A DNA stretch of 8,542 nt, taken from contig JAGSPS010000124.1 in assembly GCA_018262315.1 (NCBI GenBank), positions 1-8,542 on the forward strand. Direction: 5' to 3'. Every line of letters starts with the position of its first letter. Within the stretch, counting starts at the first letter, position 1. The translations under genes and the position numbers were made by a program. Source of the stretch: Deltaproteobacteria bacterium (lineage in GTDB: Bacteria; Myxococcota_A; UBA9160; PR03). Shown here piece by piece: positions 1-5,374 of the stretch. The notes under the pieces were generated by a model that made no database searches, was not told where the DNA came from, and worked only from the letters and a program-made list of their open reading frames with translations.

Positions 1-1
1 C

Positions 2-349
2 GTGGGATCGCTGCTGATGGGCTGTGGCTTTGCGCTGGTGGCGGGTCGTCTGGTCGCGAGCGTGGTGATTCCCGCCGGGCTCGTCTTCTATTTCGGCTAC
101 TACCTGCGGTACAAGGAACGCGTCGAGTCGGAGCGGCTCGAGGCCATCTACGGCGACGCGTTCCGCACCTATCGCGCCGCGGTGCCGGCGATCTTCCCAC
201 GCCTCTCGCCGTGGCACCCGCCGTCGCAGACCGAGGCGCCGCCCTGGCGACTCGAGCGCGTGCTCGAGAACGACGAGCAGACCGCCTTCGTCTACACGGT
301 CCTCGCGCTCGCGGCCATCGTCGCGATCTGGAGCTACCGGGGGCTGTAG
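2..349 (+). CDS. Isoprenylcysteine carboxyl methyltransferase-type membrane protein, C-terminal part
   Basis: The reading frame is open from the left edge, so the gene very probably starts outside the window; the GTG at 2 is just the first possible start codon. The visible 115 residues begin with hydrophobic membrane segments (about residues 5-35). These are followed by a charged stretch, RVESERLEAIYGDAFRTYR, and then VPAIFPRL. This Glu-rich, FG/YGxxFxxY, VPxxxPRL arrangement is the usual C-terminal signature of ICMT/PEMT-like methyltransferases, which methylate small molecules or lipids at the membrane using S-adenosylmethionine. After the signature comes a hydrophilic linker and a last hydrophobic helix (about residues 93-112), an extra C-terminal membrane segment for this family. 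The substrate cannot be inferred. The stop is TAG at 347-349. A palindrome follows 6 bp later, so transcription may end there or continue into the next gene. Confidence 0.7.
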   Translation: MGSLLMGCGFALVAGRLVASVVIPAGLVFYFGYYLRYKERVESERLEAIYGDAFRTYRAAVPAIFPRLSPWHPPSQTEAPPWRLERVLENDEQTAFVYTVLALAAIVAIWSYRGL

Positions 350-355
350 GCCGCG

Positions 356-421
356 CGTCGACTTGGGGACGTTCCTGCCACCGTTGCCTTTGTTGCCTTC
401 AGGAACGTCCCCAAGTCGACG
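356..421. repeat. Perfect 22-bp inverted repeat with 22-nt loop (REP/RAYT-like palindrome)
   Basis: The left arm (356-377) and right arm (400-421) are exact reverse complements. The core of the left arm reads ACTTGGGGACGTTCCTG. The 22-nt spacer (378-399) itself contains a direct repeat, GTTGCCTT at 383-390 and 392-399. The right arm is followed by a near copy of part of itself: ACGTCCCCAAGTC at 405-417 and ACGTCCCCGAGTC at 419-431. A perfect palindrome of this length in a short intergenic gap is not a typical terminator, as no T-run follows. It resembles the dispersed short palindromes that REP-associated tyrosine transposases are known to mobilise. That assignment is inference, since no transposase is in the window. 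Confidence 0.8.
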
Positions 422-435
422 TCCCCGAGTCCACC

Positions 436-1134
436 ATGAGCGATGCACCCGAGTTCGAGATTGTCGCGTACGAGCCGAGTCCCATCGGCATGATCTGTCT
501 GCGGCGACGCGCGTCGAGCGCCGAACCGGGCGGCGTCGTCACCGAGATCACGCTCGATCACCGCTTCCTGATGAGCAGCGCCGTCACCGACTCGGAGCGG
601 GCGCTCGCGTTTCACGCGCTCGCGATGCACGAGGGACGCGAGCTGCAGGTGCTCGTCGGCGGGCTCGGTCTCGGCTACACGGCGCGCGAAGCGCTGCGAT
701 CGGAGCGCGTCGCGCGGGTGGACGTCGTCGAGTTCCTGCCGCCGGTGATCGACTGGCTCACCCGCGGCCTGGTGCCGCTCGCCACCGAGTTGCAGGCGGA
801 TCCGCGCTTCGCCGTGATCGAGGGCGACGTCTATCAGCGACTCGCGAGTCCTCCCGCGCAGCGCTACGACGTGATCCTCGTCGACGTCGACAACTCCCCC
901 GACGAGCAACTCGGCGACACGAACGCTTCGTTCTACAGCGAAGCGGGGCTGACGCTGGCGAAGCGCCACCTCGCCGACGCCGGCGTGCTCGGCGTGTGGT
1001 CGTACGCCGACAGCGCGACCTTCGAGCGCGCACTTCGCCGCGTCTTCCGCGAAGTCCGCGTCGAGCCGGTGCGCTTCGAGAACGGCGTGGTCGGCGAGAC
1101 CGAGACGAACTGGCTGTTCTTCGCGCGGGGATGA
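436..1134 (+). CDS. Spermidine synthase-fold (polyamine aminopropyltransferase-like) protein
   Basis: The protein is 232 residues with a Rossmann methyltransferase-like fold of the spermidine synthase type. The nucleotide-binding loop is VLVGGLGLGYT (about residues 72-82). It is followed by VDVVEF (Glu99, the acidic residue expected to hold the ribose), IEGDVY (Asp131) and YDVILVDVDNSPDE (about 144-157) at the active-site position. True spermidine synthases usually carry D-S-(S/T)-D-P there, so this protein may act on another acceptor or be a non-catalytic relative. At 232 residues it is shorter than typical SpeE, lacking most of the N-terminal beta-strand domain. ATG at 436 was chosen because it is the only in-frame ATG before the conserved region. 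No good Shine-Dalgarno sequence precedes it. The start lies 14 bp after the 356-421 palindrome. It is probably cytoplasmic. The alkyl sulfatase begins 76 bp downstream on the same strand. Confidence 0.8.
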   Translation: MSDAPEFEIVAYEPSPIGMICLRRRASSAEPGGVVTEITLDHRFLMSSAVTDSERALAFHALAMHEGRELQVLVGGLGLGYTAREALRSERVARVDVVEFLPPVIDWLTRGLVPLATELQADPRFAVIEGDVYQRLASPPAQRYDVILVDVDNSPDEQLGDTNASFYSEAGLTLAKRHLADAGVLGVWSYADSATFERALRRVFREVRVEPVRFENGVVGETETNWLFFARG

Positions 1135-1198
1135 GGTCGCGCACCCGCGTTCGCGGCCCGCGGCCCCGCACGGTGCCTGTATGCTGGCCGCAACCTGC

Positions 1199-1206
1199 AG
1201 AGGGGA
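1199..1206 (+). promoter_or_regulatory. Ribosome binding site that selects the GTG start at 1211
   Basis: The purine run AGAGGGGA ends 4 bp before the GTG at 1211. It supports that codon over the in-frame ATG at 1181, which would place MLAATCRGEP in front of an otherwise ordinary signal peptide and has no ribosome binding site of its own. Confidence 0.5.
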
Positions 1207-1210
1207 ACCC

Positions 1211-3232
1211 GTGAAGACTCGATGCGCGATCGTGCTCGCCTCACTCGTCGCGATGCTGCCGTCCGGATGCAACGTGGAGATGGAGCACATGGCGCAGCCG
1301 ACCGCCGGTGATGCCGATGCCGGCGCCGACACCCGCGCCGGCGCACAGGGGAACACCGCGCCGACGCGCTTCACCGAGGCGGCGAATGCCGCCGTCGCGA
1401 AGGCGCTGCCGCTCGCCGACCCACAGGACTTCGAGGACGCGCAGCGCGGATTCGTGGCGAGCGATCCCGACTTCGTCGTGAAGAATGCCACGGGCGACAC
1501 GATCTCGGAAGCTCGCGCGTACGCCTTCGTCACCGGCGACGCCCCGCCGAGCGTGAACCCGAGCCTCTGGCGCCAAGCGAAACTCAACAGTGTCCACGGC
1601 CTCTTCCAGGTGACCGACGGCGTCTACCAGGTGCGCGGCTACGACGTCGCGAACATGAGCTTGATCCGCGGCAGCAGCGGGTGGATCGTCGTCGATCCGC
1701 TCACCGCGAGCGAAACCGCGGCGGCGGCGCTCGCACTCGCACGAAAACATCTCGGCGACGCGCCGATCGTCGCGGTGATCTTCACGCACAGCCACCTCGA
1801 TCATTTCGGTGGCATTGCGGGCGTGTTGCCGGAAGAAGATGCGCAACGTGGCATCCGCATCATCGCGCCGCGCAGCTTCGTCGAGGAAGCGACCAGCGAG
1901 AACGTGCTCGCGGGTGTCGCGATGGGGCGTCGCGCGAGCTTCATGTACGGGATGCCGCTCGAGCGCTCGGCGCGGGGTCATGTCGACACGGGGCTCGGCA
2001 AGGCGCCCGTGCGCGGCACCTTCGGAATTCTCGAAGCTACCGAAGTCGTCGACAGGACCGGGCAGGAGCTGACGATCGACGGGGTCCGCTTCGAGTTCCA
2101 GTTCGTCCCGCACTCGGAGGCGCCCACCGAGCTGACCTTCTACCTGCCGGAGCACAAGGCATGGTGTGGCGCCGAGATCGTGTCGCACACGCTGCACAAC
2201 CTGTACACGCTGCGCGGCGCGAAGGTGCGCGACGCTCTCGCATGGAGCGGCTACATCGACGAGGCGATCGAGCGCTTCGGCGATGCCGAGGTGGTGTTCG
2301 CGAGTCACCATTGGCCGGTCACCGGCAACGCGCGCGTACTCGACTATCTGAAGAAGCAGCGCGATCTGTATCGCTTCCTCCACGATCAGACGCTGCGCCT
2401 CGCGAACGCCGGCCTCGGCCCCGAGGAGATTGCGGAGGCGGTCGAGTTGCCGTCCACGTTGCGCACGGCGTTCGCGAACCGCGACTACTACGGCACTGTG
2501 AGCCACAACACGAAAGCGGTGTACCAGGCGTACTTCGGCTGGTATGACGGCAATCCCGCGCACCTGGATCCGCTGCCGCCGGTCGAAGCGGCCGAGCGCA
2601 CCGTCGAAGCGATGGGCGGCGGCGGCGAAGTGCTGCGCAAGGGCCGCGTGGCCGCCGAACGCGGCGAGTACCGCTGGGCCGCAATGCTGCTCAACCAGCT
2701 CGTGTTCGCGGAGCCGGAGAACAAGGATGCGAGCGAAGCACTCGCCGGTGTCTATGACCAGCTCGGCTACCAGGCCGAGTCAGGGCCCTGGCGCGACGTC
2801 TACCTGACCGGCGCGCTGGAACTGCGCCGCGGCGTGCAAGGCGGAGGCCCGAACATCGCCGCCGCGGCGGGCTTGCTGAGCCATCTGCCGGCGGGCGAGT
2901 TCTTCGACTCGCTGGCGACGCGACTCGACGCCGCCAAGGCCGACGGCAAGCAGGTCGCGATCAACTTCATCTTCAGCGACCTCGGAGAGACGCACGTGGT
3001 GACGATCGAGAACGCGGTGCTGCACCACCGCCAACGCGACGCCGATCCCGCCGCCGCCGCGACGGTGCGTCTCACGCGCGATTTCCTGGTACAGCTGGCG
3101 ACCGGCCAGGCCGGCCTGCGCGAGATGATCTTCTCGGACGATCTCGCAGTCACGGGCAGCCGCCTCGAACTGCTCTCGTTCTTCTCGCTCTTCGACAAGA
3201 GCGACGGCCACTTTCCGATCGTGACGCCGTGA
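1211..3232 (+). CDS. Exported class III alkyl sulfatase (SdsA1/BDS1 family, Zn-dependent)
   Basis: This 673-residue protein hydrolyses primary alkyl sulfates to fatty alcohol and sulfate. From GTG 1211 the N-terminus is Lys/Arg followed by a hydrophobic run and LPSGC (Cys20). This is a signal peptide, possibly lipoprotein type, though Pro at -3 makes the lipobox atypical. A low-complexity Ala/Gly/Asp linker follows. The metallo-beta-lactamase domain spans roughly residues 130-380. It carries THSHLDHFGG (His193, His195, Asp197, His198), PHSEAPTE (Glu303), WCGAE (Glu322) and SHHWP (His366/His367), matching the family's metal ligands in order and spacing. HNLYTLRGAKVRDA and the segment from HNTKAVYQAYFGWYDGNP are alkyl-sulfatase hallmarks. 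A helical dimerization domain follows (about 440-535). The C-terminal SCP2-like domain (about 545-673) is thought to bind the alkyl chain. Length is normal for the family. The gene runs toward the thiolase and shares a terminator with it. Confidence 0.93.
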   Translation: MKTRCAIVLASLVAMLPSGCNVEMEHMAQPTAGDADAGADTRAGAQGNTAPTRFTEAANAAVAKALPLADPQDFEDAQRGFVASDPDFVVKNATGDTISEARAYAFVTGDAPPSVNPSLWRQAKLNSVHGLFQVTDGVYQVRGYDVANMSLIRGSSGWIVVDPLTASETAAAALALARKHLGDAPIVAVIFTHSHLDHFGGIAGVLPEEDAQRGIRIIAPRSFVEEATSENVLAGVAMGRRASFMYGMPLERSARGHVDTGLGKAPVRGTFGILEATEVVDRTGQELTIDGVRFEFQFVPHSEAPTELTFYLPEHKAWCGAEIVSHTLHNLYTLRGAKVRDALAWSGYIDEAIERFGDAEVVFASHHWPVTGNARVLDYLKKQRDLYRFLHDQTLRLANAGLGPEEIAEAVELPSTLRTAFANRDYYGTVSHNTKAVYQAYFGWYDGNPAHLDPLPPVEAAERTVEAMGGGGEVLRKGRVAAERGEYRWAAMLLNQLVFAEPENKDASEALAGVYDQLGYQAESGPWRDVYLTGALELRRGVQGGGPNIAAAAGLLSHLPAGEFFDSLATRLDAAKADGKQVAINFIFSDLGETHVVTIENAVLHHRQRDADPAAAATVRLTRDFLVQLATGQAGLREMIFSDDLAVTGSRLELLSFFSLFDKSDGHFPIVTP

Positions 3233-3303
3233 TCGGAGATCGAGGAGTCGAGACTCCCCTGGAAGCGCGTCCGAAAGATCTACGCAGAGGCGATGGCATG
3301 GGT

Positions 3304-3344
3304 AATGAAGGCCCGGAGACTCGCGCCTTCGGGCCCTCTTCATT
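3304..3344. terminator. Bidirectional hairpin terminator between convergent genes
   Basis: AATGAAGGCCCG (3304-3315) pairs with CGGGCC (3330-3335) plus TTCATT (3339-3344). This makes 12 base pairs with a 3-nt bulge (3336-3338) and a 14-nt loop. It lies between the alkyl sulfatase stop (3232) and the thiolase stop (3369). The distal T-rich side (CTCTTCATT) is weak in the + direction, and the A/T-rich foot would give a short U-containing tract in either direction. The rest of 3233-3368 shows no gene. Confidence 0.6.
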
Positions 3345-3368
3345 CCCAGCGATGCAGTGTCGCGCCGA

Positions 3369-4559
3369 CTACTGCGGCTTCCGATACACCGCCACGACCG
3401 CCGCACCGCCGAGCCCGATGTTGTGCTGGATCGCCACCTTCGCGCCGGCCACCTGGCGCTTGTCCGCGGTGCCGCGCAGCTGCCAGGTCAGCTCCGCACA
3501 CTGCGCGAGGCCGGTCGCGCCGAGCGGGTGGCCCTTCGAGATCAGCCCGCCCGAAGGATTCACCACCCACTTGCCGCCGTAGGTCGTGGCGCCGCTCTCG
3601 ACGAGTTCACCGGCCTTGCCGATCGCCGCGAGACCGAGCGCTTCGTAGGTGATCAGCTCGTTCGCGCTGAAGCAGTCGTGCAGCTCGATGACCTGCGCGT
3701 TCTCCGGGCCGATGCCCGCCTGCTCGTACGCCTTGCGCGCCGCCTTCTGCGACATATCGAAGCCGACCATCTTGATGCAGCTCTTCTCGTCGAAGGTGCT
3801 GGGCAGGTCGGTCGCCATCGCCATGCCGGCGATCTCGATCGCCTGGCCCATCAGGTTGTGCTTCCGGACGAAGTCCTCGCTCGCGACGATCGCGGCGCCG
3901 GAGCCATCCGACGTCGGGCAACACTGCAGCTTGGTGAGCGGCTCGTAGACCATCGGTGCATTCATGATGTCTTCGAGGCTGTACTCCTGCTGGAACTGCG
4001 AGTACGGGTTGTTCACGGAGTGCTTGTGGTTCTTGTAACCGATCTTTGCAAAGACCTCGGGCTTGGTGCCGTACTTCTCCATGTGCTCGCGGCCGGCGTT
4101 GCCGAACATCTGCGGCGCGGCGGGCGCCTTCGCAAAGCCGCGCAGCTCGACCATCGTCTTCATGTGCTTGTCGAGCGGAATGGTGCGGTCGGTGTATTTG
4201 ATGCCGAGCGAGCCCTTCTCCATCTTCTCGAAGCCGAGCGCCATCGCGCACTCGACGATGCCGCCCTCGACGAGCTGCTTGGCCATGAAGAGCGCCGTCG
4301 AGCCCGTGGAGCAGTTGTTGTTGACGTTGTAGATCGGCACGCCGGTGAGGCCGATCTCGTAGACCGCGCGCTCGCCGCAGGTCGAATCGCCGTAGCAGTA
4401 GCCGGCCGCCACCTGCTCGACGGCGTCGTACGGAATCTTCGCGTCGGCGAGCGCCTTCTGGCCCGCCTCCTTCGCCATGTCCGGATAATCCCACTGCTTC
4501 GAGCCGGGCTTCTCGAACTTCGTCATGCCGACGCCAATCACATAGACCTTGCGACCCAT
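3369..4559 (-). CDS. SCP-x-type thiolase (acetyl-CoA C-acyltransferase, sterol carrier protein x family)
   Basis: The protein is 396 residues, a full-length thiolase. It carries NVNNNCSTGSTALFMAKQL with the nucleophile Cys83, ELHDCFSANE (His294), NPSGGLISKGHPLGATG (His344) and a final QHNIGLGGA segment in place of the CxG motif of ordinary thiolases. These features, together with GVGMTKF near the N-terminus, HMEKYGTK, KNHKHSVNNPYSQFQ and LQCCPTSDG, are the signature of SCP-x thiolases. Those enzymes cleave 3-ketoacyl-CoA, including branched-chain and sterol side-chain substrates. From memory the resemblance to the thiolase half of animal SCP-x is unusually close. Unlike animal SCP-x there is no C-terminal SCP2 domain: the protein stops at YRKPQ. 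The start is ATG 4559-4557, supported by a strong AAAGGAGA ribosome binding site. The in-frame extension upstream to 4658 is not thiolase-like and overlaps tetR. It is probably cytoplasmic and co-transcribed with the tetR-like gene 28 bp upstream. Confidence 0.93.
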   Translation of the reverse strand: MGRKVYVIGVGMTKFEKPGSKQWDYPDMAKEAGQKALADAKIPYDAVEQVAAGYCYGDSTCGERAVYEIGLTGVPIYNVNNNCSTGSTALFMAKQLVEGGIVECAMALGFEKMEKGSLGIKYTDRTIPLDKHMKTMVELRGFAKAPAAPQMFGNAGREHMEKYGTKPEVFAKIGYKNHKHSVNNPYSQFQQEYSLEDIMNAPMVYEPLTKLQCCPTSDGSGAAIVASEDFVRKHNLMGQAIEIAGMAMATDLPSTFDEKSCIKMVGFDMSQKAARKAYEQAGIGPENAQVIELHDCFSANELITYEALGLAAIGKAGELVESGATTYGGKWVVNPSGGLISKGHPLGATGLAQCAELTWQLRGTADKRQVAGAKVAIQHNIGLGGAAVVAVYRKPQ

Positions 4560-4567
4560 CTTTGCGT

Positions 4568-4575
4568 TCTCCTTT
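4568..4575 (-). promoter_or_regulatory. Strong ribosome binding site of the thiolase gene
   Basis: Read on the minus strand, AAAGGAGA lies 8 nt before the ATG at 4559-4557. It decides the start and lies wholly in the 28-bp gap after the tetR stop, consistent with translation from a shared transcript. Confidence 0.8.
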
Positions 4576-4587
4576 GGGGGTTTCGTG

Positions 4588-5244
4588 CTAGACCGATGGA
4601 CCTCGCAGCGCTTGCCCCGCCATCTCCCGCCACAGGCTTTGGAGACGGCGACGCGCACTGTCGTCGCTGCGCAGGATCTTCTGGAGCGCCATGCCGCGCG
4701 CCATGTGCATGGTGAGTTCGAGCAGCGCGTCGAAGCGCTCGTGATTGGCCAGCTCGCCGGCCACTTCGCGCCACAGCGACGCGAGTCCGCGCCCCGCGAG
4801 GCGCTCGAACTGGTAGAGCGAACGGTGCAGCTCCGCGTCGGTGCGCGCCGCCACCCAGAGTTCGAGCGCGGCGTCGAAGAGGGGACCGCCGAAGGCGTCC
4901 GTCACGAGGTCGAGCAGCGCGTCGAGTCGGTCGGCGCCGTTCGCGTCCGGTACGGCTTCGGCCCGCCGCCGCAGTTCCGCGGCGCGGCGCGCGGCCAGAT
5001 GCGCGACAGCCGCGACGACGAGGTCCTGCTTGCGCGGGAAGTGGTGCACCTGCGCGCCGCGCGAGACGCCGGCGCGTTCGCAGACCGCCGTGGTGGTGGT
5101 GCTCGCGTAACCAACCTCGACCAGCGAGGCGATCGTGGCGTCGAGCAGCCGCGCGCGCGTCTCGGCGCTGCGCGCTTCCTGGGTGCGCCGCGGTCGCGCG
5201 TCGCGCGCCGGGATCGGGACGCTGGAGGTGGGGGTCTCCGACAT
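4588..5244 (-). CDS. TetR/AcrR-family transcriptional regulator
   Basis: The protein is 218 residues. After a disordered, Arg-rich N-terminus (about 1-25) comes the TetR DNA-binding domain. It contains TRARLLDATIASLVEVGYAS and then the helix-turn-helix TTTTAVCERAGVSRGAQVHHF (about residues 49-69), ending with the typical PRKQDLVVAAV. The C-terminal helical ligand and dimerization domain (about 90-218) is not specific enough to name an inducer. In this setting an acyl-CoA or lipid-like ligand is plausible but inferred. The start is ATG 5244-5242. There is no clear ribosome binding site, and the predicted promoter starts transcription only a few bases upstream, so the message may be near-leaderless. 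The thiolase lies 28 bp downstream and the quinone oxidoreductase is divergent. An inverted repeat at 5274-5291 is the likely operator, suggesting autoregulation. Confidence 0.92.
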   Translation of the reverse strand: MSETPTSSVPIPARDARPRRTQEARSAETRARLLDATIASLVEVGYASTTTTAVCERAGVSRGAQVHHFPRKQDLVVAAVAHLAARRAAELRRRAEAVPDANGADRLDALLDLVTDAFGGPLFDAALELWVAARTDAELHRSLYQFERLAGRGLASLWREVAGELANHERFDALLELTMHMARGMALQKILRSDDSARRRLQSLWREMAGQALRGPSV

Positions 5245-5253
5245 CGGGCCCGC

Positions 5254-5281
5254 ACGTTAGCCGCGAGAAACAAACAGTCAA
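5254..5281 (-). promoter_or_regulatory. Predicted promoter of the tetR-thiolase operon
   Basis: On the minus strand a -35 element TTGACT (5281-5276) and a -10-like TAACGT (5259-5254) are separated by 16 nt. Transcription would begin near 5247, only a few bases before the ATG at 5244. The -35 matches consensus at five of six positions and the -10 at about three, so this is a moderate prediction. It overlaps the operator-like palindrome. Confidence 0.45.
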
Positions 5282-5291
5282 GACTGACTGT
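5274..5291. promoter_or_regulatory. Operator-like inverted repeat, probable TetR binding site
   Basis: ACAGTCAAGACTGACTGT has perfect 7-bp arms (ACAGTCA/TGACTGT) around a 4-bp centre. Size and symmetry suit a TetR dimer. It covers the -35 of the predicted tetR promoter, so binding would block transcription. It is about 84 bp upstream of the divergent oxidoreductase start, which the same regulator might also affect. Assignment to the adjacent TetR protein is inference. Confidence 0.55.
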
Positions 5292-5321
5292 AAGTTCCCG
5301 GTACAGAACAATCTGACAACG

Positions 5322-5353
5322 CAATAACTTGACGCCCCAATAACTTGACGCCC
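5322..5353. repeat. Perfect 16-bp tandem direct repeat, two copies
   Basis: CAATAACTTGACGCCC occurs at 5322-5337 and again, without a gap, at 5338-5353. Each copy contains TTGACG (-35-like) and TAACTT (-10-like), but no pair shows proper promoter spacing. The second copy ends 21 bp before the oxidoreductase ATG. It could be a two-site activator or repressor target, a recent slippage duplication, or part of a dispersed repeat. Confidence 0.75.
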
Positions 5354-5374
5354 GGCACCGGGGCGGGGGGTGAT

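Noticed and set aside
1180..1185. TATGCT as a -10 box for the alkyl sulfatase
   Set aside because: No -35-like sequence lies at suitable distance in the G/C-rich stretch upstream, so the match is not better than chance.
1241..2563. 440-codon open frame on the minus strand
   Set aside because: It is antisense to the alkyl sulfatase, whose catalytic motifs are all in the plus frame, and it has no recognisable domain.
3357..4715. 452-codon open frame on the plus strand
   Set aside because: It lies antisense to the thiolase, whose protein is conserved end to end. The plus-strand product is Arg/Leu/Asp/His-rich with no domain, a typical GC-rich shadow.
5322..5353. Tandem repeat as the start of a CRISPR array
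   Set aside because: The two 16-bp units abut with no spacer, are too short for CRISPR repeats, and no cas genes are present.
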